Source: Massilia sp. Root133 (lineage in GTDB: Bacteria > Pseudomonadota > Gammaproteobacteria > Burkholderiales > Burkholderiaceae_D). Taken from it: a DNA stretch of 64,000 nucleotides. The notes under the pieces are model-generated. The model ran no database searches. It saw only the letters and a list, made by a program, of their open reading frames with translations, and was not told the origin of the DNA. Position 1 is the first letter of the stretch, and each line of letters opens with the position of its first letter. The stretch lies in contig NZ_LMEW01000012.1 of the NCBI RefSeq assembly GCF_001426525.1, forward strand, positions 270,332 through 334,331, written 5' to 3'. Of this stretch, positions 31,470 to 41,032 are shown one piece after another. A program made the translations under genes and the position numbers.

Positions 31470-33584
31470 TCAAGGCAGCGGCTTCAACCCCTCGGCCCGC
31501 ACGACCCACTTCCCGTTGTGCGGAAACCCGGGCGCCGCCCCGGCCGGCGCGCCATCCCAGCCGCCCGCCATCATCGCGACGGCGGCCAGCAGCGCGCCGT
31601 TGCCGGGCAGGTAGACGGGCAAGTCCGTGTTCGGATTGTGCCCGGCCGCCGTGTAGCCGTTGTTCGGCACGCCCGTCTTCATCAGCACGTCGACGGCCGT
31701 CTCCGGACGGCCCAGGCGCGCCGCCGTCATCGCGATCATCGGATAGTCCCAGCCCCAGATCTTCGCCTTCCAGTCCCATCGCGCGAGCACGGCGTCCAGC
31801 GTGCGGTCCATGACGGCGCGGTCGACGCCGGCGCCCGGCAGCTGCCCCAGCGCCATCAGGAACGACGGGTGGTCCTGGCGGCTGGCGACGTCGTCCCACG
31901 TGTCCGGGACCGATTCGAGCGCGACGTATTTGCCGTCCTTGACCGGGAGGGCGGACAGGTGCCGGCGCTTTTCGTCCCAGTCGCTGTTGCGCGGCAGGCC
32001 GAGGCGCGTGCGCCAGGCCTGCGCGATGTCCAGCGCCGTCGACCAGTACGACAGTTCGTACGCCGGGTTCATGCTGGCGGCCGGATCGTGGATCTCCTGC
32101 GCGATCCACAGCGGCGGGCCCAGGACCCAGCGTTTGTACCTGTCGTCCCACGCGAGCATCGACGCCATCGCATCGGCCGTCGCGAACACGAGGTTGCGGT
32201 AACGCTGGAGCGTCGCGGGCGTGGGGTCGGCGCGGTACAACAGTTCCGCGAGGTGGATCGGGTGCGGCTGGTTCCACACGATCAGCGGATTGCCGCCGGG
32301 GCTCTCGCGCCCCTGCGGACTCGTCATCTTGGGCCAGCGCGCACCCTGCAGCCCGCGTGCCGCCGCGACGGCGCGCGCGGCGGGCAGCGTGGCGCGGAAC
32401 CAGTCCAGCGCGCGCGCCAGGTACACCGGGCGGCCCCACAGCGCGAAGTGCGCCGTGTGCCACCAGATCATCTCCGTGTGGTGCTTGCCGTACCACGTCG
32501 ACGTCGTCAGCCCGCTTTCCTGCGGCGGAAAATCGCCGCCCGCCTGGATCGCCGTCAGGTATTGCGACAGCACGACGCGCCGTTCCAGCTCGGCCGCGCG
32601 CGGATCCGTGCTGCCGCTGAAATCGACGGCGCCGCCGCTCCGCCAGAACGCGGGCCAATGCGCGGCGCTGCGCGCGAAGACGTCCGCCGCATCCGGCGCC
32701 GGCTTGTCCGGCGCATACGCGAGCGTGAAGGCGAGCACCCGGCCGGACTTCGGTCGCAGTTCGAACGTGTGCGGCGCCGGTGTCGCGATGGTCAAGGGCA
32801 TCGAGGCGCGCAGCGCCGCACCGTAGCGATAGCCGTCGCGCGCATGCGCGAGCACGAGGGTGTCGGCCGTGCGCGTCACGATCGTCGTCGTGTGCGACGC
32901 CGGCTGCGACCAGTCCAGCGGCGGATTCTGCTTGATGCCGCCGACGTAGCCGCGCGGAAGCGCGAACCGCACGGCCAGGCCGCGCCCGAACAGCGTCGAT
33001 TCGATGCGCACGGCGAGCGTGTCGCGGTCCGGGTCGACGGCCGTCGTCACGACGACCCGTTCGCCGTCGATGGTGTACGCGCTCGTGAGCACGCCGCGCC
33101 ACAGGTCGAGGCGCTGGTCGATCGCGCCCACGTCCGCCAGCGCGAGCGGTTTGCCGTCGCGGTGCGTGTAGGCGATGGCGAGCTGGCCGAGCGGCTGCGG
33201 ATGCGGATTCTCGCGCAGCCAGGCGGCGGCCGGCACGTCCATCCGCGTCGGATAGTCCACGGTCTTGCCGTGCGCCGTGTAGGCCTTGTTCGCGTCGGCG
33301 AGCTTGTACCCGTGCGGATTCGGATCTTCGTGCCACGCCCACCGTGCCTGCGTTTCGAGGCCGATGCCGTCGGCGCGGTAATGGTCGGCGAAGGTCTGCA
33401 AGCCCGTCACGTCGGCGGTGAAACAGAAGCGGCCATTGCCGACGCTGAGCGGCGCCCACGGGTCGGGCGCCGTCAGGCGCGGGGAATGACGCGTGACGAG
33501 GGCCTGGCGGTCGATGCGGTCGGCCGCGTGCGCGGGCAGGACCGACACAAGCAGCAGCAGGGCGGCGATGGCAAAGGCGGGCAT
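31470..33584 (-). CDS. Secreted GH65-like glycoside hydrolase (six-hairpin fold)
   Basis: 704 aa from ATG 33584, which follows TGGAGAC; the signal peptide ends LPAHA-A. The mature protein starts with a beta-sandwich containing PLSVGNGRFCFTADVTGLQT, a motif of GH65-like enzymes (maltose/kojibiose/trehalose phosphorylase superfamily). The C-terminal half has the alternating helices of a six-hairpin (alpha/alpha)6 barrel (YWSTALDIAQAWRTRLGLP, PSFLMALGQLP). The substrate cannot be set from sequence. It is divergent from the TonB receptor-GH28-GH43 operon and probably shares its inducer, so it may trim a plant-cell-wall side chain. Confidence 0.72.
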   Translation of the reverse strand: MPAFAIAALLLLVSVLPAHAADRIDRQALVTRHSPRLTAPDPWAPLSVGNGRFCFTADVTGLQTFADHYRADGIGLETQARWAWHEDPNPHGYKLADANKAYTAHGKTVDYPTRMDVPAAAWLRENPHPQPLGQLAIAYTHRDGKPLALADVGAIDQRLDLWRGVLTSAYTIDGERVVVTTAVDPDRDTLAVRIESTLFGRGLAVRFALPRGYVGGIKQNPPLDWSQPASHTTTIVTRTADTLVLAHARDGYRYGAALRASMPLTIATPAPHTFELRPKSGRVLAFTLAYAPDKPAPDAADVFARSAAHWPAFWRSGGAVDFSGSTDPRAAELERRVVLSQYLTAIQAGGDFPPQESGLTTSTWYGKHHTEMIWWHTAHFALWGRPVYLARALDWFRATLPAARAVAAARGLQGARWPKMTSPQGRESPGGNPLIVWNQPHPIHLAELLYRADPTPATLQRYRNLVFATADAMASMLAWDDRYKRWVLGPPLWIAQEIHDPAASMNPAYELSYWSTALDIAQAWRTRLGLPRNSDWDEKRRHLSALPVKDGKYVALESVPDTWDDVASRQDHPSFLMALGQLPGAGVDRAVMDRTLDAVLARWDWKAKIWGWDYPMIAMTAARLGRPETAVDVLMKTGVPNNGYTAAGHNPNTDLPVYLPGNGALLAAVAMMAGGWDGAPAGAAPGFPHNGKWVVRAEGLKPLP

Positions 33585-33700
33585 GGTGTCTCCAGGGATG
33601 CGACAGCCGATGATAACTGCCTGCCTTTCCCCTTGTTTTCCCATTTTGATCACGTTTTTGACCAGATTTCCTTTCGGTCAGTCCACTGAGCGGTCGCCGA

Positions 33701-33730
33701 TTGACCCTGTTCGAGGCGGCTGTCTACCAT
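33701..33730 (+). promoter_or_regulatory. Candidate sigma-70 promoter of the TonB receptor operon
   Basis: TTGACC (33701-33706) and TACCAT (33725-33730) are 18 bp apart. The start point would be about 30 nt before ATG 33767, which has AAGGAA at 33754-33759. Confidence 0.45.
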
Positions 33731-33766
33731 CTTTACGCCCATCGATAATCCATAAGGAAAAACGGC

Positions 33767-36700
33767 ATGAAGACGAGACGCAAGCAAAAGCGGGCCCGCG
33801 CCCACCACACAACAACGATGTCCGCGTTACTGATCGCGGCAAATCTCGGTTGCCACGCGAACGCGCAGGAAGCCGACGCACCGAAGCCCGAGGAGAACAA
33901 AGTCGTCGTGACCGGCTCCCGCCTGGCCAGCCGCGGCTTCCTCGCCCCGACGCCCGTGACGACGGTCGACGCGCAGGAACTGAAATTGACCGGCACGCAG
34001 AACCTCGAGGTGATGCTGTCGGATACGCCGCAGTTCACCGCGAACCAGCTCAGCAGCCCGACGGCGAACACGGTGCAGCCGGGCCAGCCGTCCGGCACGT
34101 CGACGCTCAACCTGCGCAACCTGGGGCCGACGCGCAACCTGGTGCTCGTGAACGGCCGCCGCTTCGCCATCACGGGCCCGGATTTCACCACCGACGTCAA
34201 CACGATCCCGGCGGCGCTCGTGAAACGCGTGGAGACGGTGACGGGCGGTTCGTCCGCCGTGTACGGCTCGGACGCCATCTCCGGCGTCGTCAACTTCATC
34301 CTGCGCGATCATTTCGAAGGCGTGGAGATCAACGCGCAGAGGAGTGTCGACCAGCCCACGCGCACGCCGAACGATTCGATCGATCTCACCGTAGGCGGCA
34401 ATTTCGGCGGGGGCAGGGGCAATGTCGTCGTCTCCGTCAACTACATGGACCGCGACGGCTTTACGCGCGGCGAACGTGGCGGCTGGGCGCTGCCGTCGCT
34501 CGGAGATGGCTGCGTGACGGCGGCATCGTGGTCGTCCACGCGTCCCGGCACGCCGCTCGCGGTGCCGGCGGGGCAGACCTGCGTGGCGGCGGGCGGGCGT
34601 CCGGGCCTGATCTTCAGCGGCTCGTCGAACGTGCCGACGGGACGCATCGGCAACCTGCCCGTCGTCGGTTCCGCCGCGTCGAATCCGGCACTGAACGCGG
34701 CGCTCATCGCGGCCGGGCTGCAGAACATGTCGACCCTCGGCGCCATCTTCGACCCGACCGGCAGGACGGTGCGTCCGTACGCGGCGCCGGGCGATGCGTA
34801 CGATCTCGGCCCGCTGTCGTACATGGTGACGCCGCAGAAGCGCTGGATGAGCAATGCGTTCGCCCACTACGATTTCAGCGAGCGCGCCACCGGCTACATG
34901 GAGGCGCACTTCAGCAGCAATTCCGCGAGCGTGCAGATCGGCCCGACGAGCGCCAGCGGCAACTTCCTCTTCAATACGAACAACCCGTATCTGAGCCCGC
35001 AGATGCAGGAAGTCCTGCGCCAGCTGGACCTGCGCGAGACGGGCACCACGCGCGTCACCAATGGCACGTCGTCGCTCACCACCACGCCGGGCGACGGTCT
35101 CGCCGTGTTGAATTACAACCGCCGCTTCTCCGACCTGGGCGGACGCGTGGCGGACACGGACCACCAGGTCTACCGCATCGCGCTGGGCCTGCGCGGCAGC
35201 CTGCCGGACGTGTCGGAACGCTGGCTGCGCGACCTGAAGTACGACGTGTACTACACGAAGGCGCGCACGACGGAGACGCAGGACCAGGCGGGCTCCATCT
35301 CGCTGAGCCGCTTCCAGAACGCGACCCTGGCGCAGAACGGCGCGGCGCCCGTGCTGAATCCGTTCGGCCAGAACCTGACGGAGGCGTCGGCCAATGCGAT
35401 CTCGGTGGCGTCGAAGTCGAAGATCACGGCGGAGCAGAACGTCCTGGCCGGTAACGTGGCGGGATCGCTGATGGACGTGCCGGCCGGCGCCATCGACTTC
35501 TCCACGGGCTTCGAGCGCCGCTACGCGTACAGCGCCTACAGCCCCGACGTGTTCCTGTCGTCCGGCGACGTCTCGGGCTGGAACGCGGCCCGCGCGACGA
35601 AGGGCTCGACGACGGTGAAGGAAGTGTACGGCGAGGTGCGCGTGCCGCTGCTGGCCGACAAGCCGTTCGCGAAAAGCCTGTCCGTATCGGGCGCGTTCCG
35701 CCGCTCCGATTACGACGTCGCGTCGGTCGGCAAGGTGTGGACCAGTTCCATCGGCGCGGAATGGGCGCCCACCCGTGCGCTGACGTTCCGCGCGCAGAAG
35801 CAGAAATCGATCCGCGCCCCGAACGTGGGCGAGTTGTTCGGCGGGCAGGGCACGAACGGCCCGACCGCGACCGACCCGTGCTCGAGCCGCGCCCCGCTGG
35901 CGCAGCAGACCCAGGCCGTGCGCGTGCTGTGCGAAGCGACGGGCGTGCCCGCGAACCTCGTGTTCGACCCGGCCGTCCAACCGTCGCCGTTCATCACGCA
36001 GGTCGTCGGCGGCAACCCGGACCTGTCGGCGGAAACGTCGCACACCGTCACCGTCGGCGCCGTGTTCATGCCGCCGTCCGTGAAAGGCCTGCAGCTGAGC
36101 GTGGACTGGTACCGCATCACTGTCGACGACGCGATCTCGACCCTCGGCGGCGGCGGCATCCAGTCCGTGCTCGACCTGTGCTACAACACGATCCGCAACG
36201 CGGCCAGCGTGTACTGCCGCGCGATCAACCGGGATCCGATCACGGGCCAGATCGCGGCACCGACGTACGTGATGACGACGAACGCGAACATCGGCGGCAT
36301 CGCGACGCGCGGCGTGGACCTCGCGGGGCACTACAATTTTACGAGGGACGGCATCCAGTGGACGCTCGATTCCAACTGGACGTACGTGAACGAGCTGACG
36401 TTCACGCCGATCCAGGACCTGCCCGGGCTGAAGAACCGCTGCGTGGGCACGTGGGGCGGCACGTGCGGCCAGCCGGTACCGCGCTGGAAGGGCACGACGC
36501 GCGTCAGCATGAAACGGGGACCGCTGCTGCTGTCGGCCCGCGCACGCTATACCGGCCCCGTGACAGTCGACTCGTACGCGCTGGCCGCGAACCCGCCCGC
36601 GCTGGAATCGCTGACGAATCCGAAGATCAAGTCCTATACTTGGCTGGATTTGACCGCCGGCTGGGAATTCAGCCGCATGGTCAACCTGACCGGCGGCGTG

Positions 36701-36826
36701 CGCAATGTGCTGGACAAGGATCCGCCGATCCTCGGTTCCGCGCAGCTGCCGGCGAATAACACGATCCCGGCCACGTACGACACGCTCGGACGCCAGCTGT
36801 TCGTGACCCTGAACGTGAAACTGTGA
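33767..36826 (+). CDS. TonB-dependent receptor for plant oligosaccharides
   Basis: 1019 aa. ATG 33767 follows AAGGAA. The start has a basic stretch and a signal region ending near CHANA-Q; ATG at codon 18 is an alternative. The plug domain (about residues 45-180) has VVVTGSRL, NLRNLGPTRNLVLVNGRRFA and VTGGSSAVYGSDAISGVVNF. The rest is a 22-strand beta barrel ending in aromatic-rich strands (LFVTLNVKL). This is the type found with carbohydrate-active enzymes in Caulobacter and Xanthomonas, importing glycans with TonB energy. It heads an operon with GH28 (14 bp) and GH43. Confidence 0.88.
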   Translation: MKTRRKQKRARAHHTTTMSALLIAANLGCHANAQEADAPKPEENKVVVTGSRLASRGFLAPTPVTTVDAQELKLTGTQNLEVMLSDTPQFTANQLSSPTANTVQPGQPSGTSTLNLRNLGPTRNLVLVNGRRFAITGPDFTTDVNTIPAALVKRVETVTGGSSAVYGSDAISGVVNFILRDHFEGVEINAQRSVDQPTRTPNDSIDLTVGGNFGGGRGNVVVSVNYMDRDGFTRGERGGWALPSLGDGCVTAASWSSTRPGTPLAVPAGQTCVAAGGRPGLIFSGSSNVPTGRIGNLPVVGSAASNPALNAALIAAGLQNMSTLGAIFDPTGRTVRPYAAPGDAYDLGPLSYMVTPQKRWMSNAFAHYDFSERATGYMEAHFSSNSASVQIGPTSASGNFLFNTNNPYLSPQMQEVLRQLDLRETGTTRVTNGTSSLTTTPGDGLAVLNYNRRFSDLGGRVADTDHQVYRIALGLRGSLPDVSERWLRDLKYDVYYTKARTTETQDQAGSISLSRFQNATLAQNGAAPVLNPFGQNLTEASANAISVASKSKITAEQNVLAGNVAGSLMDVPAGAIDFSTGFERRYAYSAYSPDVFLSSGDVSGWNAARATKGSTTVKEVYGEVRVPLLADKPFAKSLSVSGAFRRSDYDVASVGKVWTSSIGAEWAPTRALTFRAQKQKSIRAPNVGELFGGQGTNGPTATDPCSSRAPLAQQTQAVRVLCEATGVPANLVFDPAVQPSPFITQVVGGNPDLSAETSHTVTVGAVFMPPSVKGLQLSVDWYRITVDDAISTLGGGGIQSVLDLCYNTIRNAASVYCRAINRDPITGQIAAPTYVMTTNANIGGIATRGVDLAGHYNFTRDGIQWTLDSNWTYVNELTFTPIQDLPGLKNRCVGTWGGTCGQPVPRWKGTTRVSMKRGPLLLSARARYTGPVTVDSYALAANPPALESLTNPKIKSYTWLDLTAGWEFSRMVNLTGGVRNVLDKDPPILGSAQLPANNTIPATYDTLGRQLFVTLNVKL

Positions 36827-36840
36827 AGGAGACCCGCAAG

Positions 36841-38334
36841 ATGACGGAACGACGTACCCTGCTGCGGGCGGCGCTGCTGGCGCCGTGGCTGCTGCCCGCC
36901 GTCGCGCGGGGCGCGGCGTGCGCGGGGCGCCGCGTGCGCGGCGCCGGCTGGGCCGACGCGCTGCGGCGCGACCTGGACGCGATGGCGGACGAGCTCACGC
37001 GCACCCTGCGCCCGTGGGCCGTGCCGGACAAGGTGTTCGTGCCCGAGGCTTACGGCCTGCGCACCGGCGAACTGGCGACGCCCGCGATCCGGCGCGCCGT
37101 CGACGCCTGCGCGGCGGCCGGCGGCGGCATCGTGCGGCTGGCGCAGGGCGACTACGTCAGCGGCACGATCGACCTGCGCTCCGGCGTGATGCTGGAAGTG
37201 GCGGAAGGCGCGCGCCTGCTGGCCAGTACGGACTTGAAGGACTATCCGGAGCGGCGCGCGCGCCGGCCCACGGTCCAGGACAGCAATATGGGAATGAACC
37301 AGTCGCTGATCTTCGCCGAGGGCTGCACGCGCGTCGGCGTCCGCGGCAAGGGCCTCATCGACGGGCGCGGCACGCCGGACAACTTCCCGGGCCAGGAAAC
37401 GACCGGCGCCACGCCGGGCCGGCCGTTCCTCATCCGCATGCTCGATTGCAGCCAGGTCGTCATCGCGGACATCCGGTTGAAGGATTCGCCGTGCTGGATG
37501 CAGAACTACCTGAACTGCGACAACCTGATCGTGGACGGCATCCACGTCGAGAACCAGGCGAACCACAACAACGACGGCATCGACATCGACGGCTGCCGCC
37601 GCGTCATCGTGCGCAACTGCTTCATCAGCGCCGAGGACGATGCTCTGTGCTTCAAGGGCGCGAGCCAGCGGCCGATCGACCAGGTGCTCGTCGAGCACTG
37701 CCGCCTGTACAGCACCTGTAACGCGCTGAAGTTCGGCACGGATTCTCAGGGCGATTTCCGCAACGTGCTCGTGCGCCACGTGGAAGTTGGCGGGCCGGCG
37801 GCCGACATGCGCGCGATGAAGCGCCGCAAGGCCGACGGCGGCATCTCGTGGGAAACCGTCGACGGCGCCACGGTCGAACGGGTGCTCGTGCACGACGCGC
37901 ACATCGTGCGCGCCGAGAGTCCGCTGTTCCTGCGCCTGGGCGACCGCGGGCGCGTGCGGCCGGAACAGGCGCGCCCGCAGCCGGGCCGCCTGCGCCGCAT
38001 CGTGTTCGACCGCATCACGGGCAGCGACAACGGCAGGCGCGGCTCGTTCTTCACGGGCGTGCCCGGCCATGCGATTGAGGACGTGCTGCTGCGCGACGTC
38101 GACCTGCCCATGACCGCGACGACCGAGCCGGCGATACGCCAGCAGGACATCCCCGAAGCGCCCGCCGGGTATCCTGACCCGCACATGTTCTCACCCGTGA
38201 TGCCCGCCTACGGCCTGTGGACGCGCCACGTGCGCCGCCTGACCTTGCAGCGCGTACGCTTCACCACCACCGGCCCCGATCCGCGCCCGATGCTGCTGGC
38301 GGGCCCCGACGCCGACTCTCCCTGCACACCATGA
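36841..38334 (+). CDS. GH28-family pectinase-like hydrolase
   Basis: 497 aa from ATG 36841, with AAGGAGA at 36826-36832. The N-terminus TERRTLLRAALLAPWLLPAV is a Tat-like signal. A right-handed beta helix follows with GH28 features: GSGTIDL-like turns (YVSGTIDLRSGVMLEVA), NNDGIDIDG (replacing NTD) and AEDDALCFKG with the paired aspartates. The usual G-H-G of galacturonases is replaced by FGTDSQG and no RIK is clear, so it is likely a specialised GH28 for rhamnogalacturonan-type or related pectin rather than a plain polygalacturonase. It overlaps the GH43 start by ATGA. Confidence 0.82.
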   Translation: MTERRTLLRAALLAPWLLPAVARGAACAGRRVRGAGWADALRRDLDAMADELTRTLRPWAVPDKVFVPEAYGLRTGELATPAIRRAVDACAAAGGGIVRLAQGDYVSGTIDLRSGVMLEVAEGARLLASTDLKDYPERRARRPTVQDSNMGMNQSLIFAEGCTRVGVRGKGLIDGRGTPDNFPGQETTGATPGRPFLIRMLDCSQVVIADIRLKDSPCWMQNYLNCDNLIVDGIHVENQANHNNDGIDIDGCRRVIVRNCFISAEDDALCFKGASQRPIDQVLVEHCRLYSTCNALKFGTDSQGDFRNVLVRHVEVGGPAADMRAMKRRKADGGISWETVDGATVERVLVHDAHIVRAESPLFLRLGDRGRVRPEQARPQPGRLRRIVFDRITGSDNGRRGSFFTGVPGHAIEDVLLRDVDLPMTATTEPAIRQQDIPEAPAGYPDPHMFSPVMPAYGLWTRHVRRLTLQRVRFTTTGPDPRPMLLAGPDADSPCTP

Positions 38335-39932
38335 AATCACTCGTCTTCCTGCTGGCCATCCTGCTGGGCACCGCGCACGCGGCGGAACCCGTGCAAACCT
38401 ACCGCAACCCGATCCTGTACGCCGACTATTCCGATCCGGACGTGATCCGGTCCGGCGACGATTACTGGCTCGTCGCGTCGAGCTTTCACTTCTCGCCGGG
38501 CCTGCCCGTGCTGCGCTCGAAAGACCTCGTGCACTGGACCATCGCCGGCCACGTGCTGCCGCGGCTCCCGTTCGACCCTGCGTACGACATGGTCCCGCCG
38601 TACACCCTGACGGACAGCACGTCGAAGCCCGTCACGGGACAGCGCTATGCCCGCGGCGTGTGGGCGCCGTCGCTGCGCGCGCATGCGGGTAAATTCTACG
38701 TGTACTGGGCGACGCCGGACGAGGGCATCTTCATGAGCACGGCGAATGACCCGGCCGGGCCGTGGAGCGCGCCCGTCGCCGTCGTCGCCGGCCCGGGCTA
38801 CGAAGATCCGTGCCCGTTCTGGGACGACGACGGCAAGGCCTACCTCGTCCACTCGAAGGTCGGCGCCGGGCCGCTGATCCTGCATGCGATGAGCGCGGAC
38901 GGCACGCGCGTGCTCGACGCAGGCAGGACGATCGTCGAGGACAAGGTCAACCTGCCCACGCTGGAAGGGCCCAAGGTCTACAAGCGCAACGGCTATTACT
39001 ACATCTTCGCGCCCATCGGCGGCGTGGGCCACGGACCGCAGGCCGTGCTGCGCGCGCGGCGTATCGACGGGCCGTACGAGGCGCGCAAGGTGCTGCTGCC
39101 GGGGAATGGCATCGAGGGGCCGCACCAGGGCGGCTGGGTCGAGACGCCGTCGGGGCAGGGCTGGTTCATCCACTTCAACCGCACGGGCGCGTTCGGGCGC
39201 GTTGCGCACCTGCAGCCGGTCGTGTGGAAGGATGACTGGCCGGAGATGGGACAAGCCGGCCTGCCCGTGCTCGAGGGACCGGTCCCGGACACGGGCCGCA
39301 GCGCGCCCGCGGACCGGCTGCAGGACTCGGACGAATTCGCCGCGCCGGCGCTGGGCCTGCAATGGTCGTGGAACCACAATCCGGACGACGCGCACTGGAG
39401 CCTCGCGCAGCGGCCCGGCTATCTGCGCCTGCAGGCCAACGAGGCGAAATACCTCGTCGGCGCGCGCAACGTCCTCACGCAGATCCTGCAGGGCCCTGCG
39501 TCCGAGATCACGACACGGCTGGAACTGCAAGGGCTGGGCGAGCGCCAGCGCGCGGGCCTCGTGCTGTTCGGCGTCGGCGTGCCGTGGGTCGGCGTCGTGC
39601 ACGAGGATGGCAAGGACTATGTGACGGTGGCGAACGGCGGCGTGGAGACGCGGGTGGGCAAGGTCGACGGCAAGGCGATCGTCCTGCGCGCGGCCGTGGC
39701 GGAAGACCAGACCGTGCGCTTCTCGTATGCGCGCGACGGCAGCGGGGACTTCCATGCGGCCGGCACGCCGGTGAAGCTCGCGCCGTTCTCGTGGTGGAAA
39801 GGCAGCCGGCCCGCCGTGTTCACGTGGATCAAGGGCGACACCGACGCGCCGCGCGAGGGCGGCGGCCCGCGGCCGATCGTGCGCGATTACGTCGACGTCG
39901 ACTGGTTCCGCGTGACCCGGTCCGGACGCTGA
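38331..39932 (+). CDS. Secreted GH43 glycosidase (arabinosidase/xylosidase type)
   Basis: 533 aa. ATG 38331 overlaps the GH28 stop. A Sec signal ends TAHA-A. The five-bladed propeller of GH43 has YADYSDPDVIRSGDDYWLVA (catalytic Asp), YEDPCPFWDDDGKAYLVHS (pKa-tuning Asp) and PTLEGPKVYKRNGYYY (acid Glu). The C-terminal 200 residues form a beta-sandwich (GH43_C2-like). Enzymes of this type remove arabinose, xylose or galactose side chains, matching a pectin-side-chain locus with GH28 and the receptor upstream. The gene ends 5 bp from the convergent diguanylate cyclase. Confidence 0.88.
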   Translation: MKSLVFLLAILLGTAHAAEPVQTYRNPILYADYSDPDVIRSGDDYWLVASSFHFSPGLPVLRSKDLVHWTIAGHVLPRLPFDPAYDMVPPYTLTDSTSKPVTGQRYARGVWAPSLRAHAGKFYVYWATPDEGIFMSTANDPAGPWSAPVAVVAGPGYEDPCPFWDDDGKAYLVHSKVGAGPLILHAMSADGTRVLDAGRTIVEDKVNLPTLEGPKVYKRNGYYYIFAPIGGVGHGPQAVLRARRIDGPYEARKVLLPGNGIEGPHQGGWVETPSGQGWFIHFNRTGAFGRVAHLQPVVWKDDWPEMGQAGLPVLEGPVPDTGRSAPADRLQDSDEFAAPALGLQWSWNHNPDDAHWSLAQRPGYLRLQANEAKYLVGARNVLTQILQGPASEITTRLELQGLGERQRAGLVLFGVGVPWVGVVHEDGKDYVTVANGGVETRVGKVDGKAIVLRAAVAEDQTVRFSYARDGSGDFHAAGTPVKLAPFSWWKGSRPAVFTWIKGDTDAPREGGGPRPIVRDYVDVDWFRVTRSGR

Positions 39933-39937
39933 CGGCG

Positions 39938-41032
39938 TCAGGCCTCGATCACCCGGTTGCGTCCCGCCACCTTGGCCGCGTACAGGGCCTTGTCGGCGCG
40001 GTTCACGGTCTCGGCGATGGGCTCGTCGGGGTGCCAGATGCTCAGGCCGGCCGAGAAGCTGACGCGCTCCGTGGCGCCATCGCAGGGCTCCAGTGCGGCC
40101 ACGCGCGCGCGCATGCGCTCCAGCACGGCGCGGGCGTTGGCGGGCGTCGTGTTCGGCAGCATCAGCAGGAATTCCTCGCCGCCCCAGCGCGCCAGCGCGT
40201 CGCCTTCGCGCAGCTCGGCGCGCGTGGCCCGCGCGAAGTCGCGCAGCACGCTGTCGCCCGCCGCATGGCCGAAGCTGTCGTTGATCCGCTTGAAGAAGTC
40301 GATGTCGAGCACGGCGATGCAGGTCGGTCCGCGCGCGGCGTCGCGCCGGCGCTCTTCCTGCGCCAGCAGCTCGTTCATGTGGCGGCGGTTGGCCAGCTTG
40401 GTCAGCTCGTCGATGGTGGCCAGCGTGCGGATCGTGTCGAGCGCCGTCAGCAGCTCGTCCTTCTGGGTCTTCAGGCGTGCGCGCAGCTTGCTCATTTCGC
40501 CGGTCAGCAGGGTGACCGCAAGCGAGGCGACCGCCACGAACACGAAGTTCACGGCTTCGGCCGCCGGCGGAAAATGCAGCGGATCATGCGCTGCGTGCCA
40601 CCACATCGTGCCGCCCATGACGGACAGGTTGAAGGCGGTCAGCATCAGGGTCTGGCGCGGACGCAGGGCGAAGACGCAGAACACGACGATGACCGGCAAC
40701 CCCACCAGGGTCGCGCCGCGCAGCGGCCCGGCGATCGAATAGCCCCAGACGTGGCAGCTGATGCTGAAGATGCCCTGCAGGCCCGCCAGGATGGTCGGCG
40801 CGAGCCCGATGCGGGCGCCGATGCGCACCAGCGGGTAGAACACGGCCACGCCCGCGGCGACGTAGAGGCAGATGGCACGGGCCTGCGGCTGTCCCGCGAG
40901 CGCGGCGGGGCCGAACAACATGCCGATGACGATCGTGTACATGATGGCCGTGCCGGCCCAGTATTGCAGCATGCGGTGCAGCTTGCGGTCCGCGCCGAAC
41001 AGCATGCGCGCCGCCTCGTGGCGGGTGATCAT
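39938..41032 (-). CDS. Membrane diguanylate cyclase
   Basis: 364 aa. ATG 41032 overlaps the EAL gene stop by ATGA. The N-terminal 180 residues hold about six transmembrane helices (a MASE-like sensor). A short coiled coil (SKLRARLKTQKDELLTALDT) leads to a GGDEF domain with an intact active site GGEEF (residues 284-288), an inhibitory RXXD site (REGD, 275-278), and DIDFFKRINDSFGHAAGD. It should make c-di-GMP and be feedback-inhibited by it. Being last in an operon with a bifunctional GGDEF-EAL protein, it may set the opposing synthesis for the same signal. Confidence 0.9.
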   Translation of the reverse strand: MITRHEAARMLFGADRKLHRMLQYWAGTAIMYTIVIGMLFGPAALAGQPQARAICLYVAAGVAVFYPLVRIGARIGLAPTILAGLQGIFSISCHVWGYSIAGPLRGATLVGLPVIVVFCVFALRPRQTLMLTAFNLSVMGGTMWWHAAHDPLHFPPAAEAVNFVFVAVASLAVTLLTGEMSKLRARLKTQKDELLTALDTIRTLATIDELTKLANRRHMNELLAQEERRRDAARGPTCIAVLDIDFFKRINDSFGHAAGDSVLRDFARATRAELREGDALARWGGEEFLLMLPNTTPANARAVLERMRARVAALEPCDGATERVSFSAGLSIWHPDEPIAETVNRADKALYAAKVAGRNRVIEA

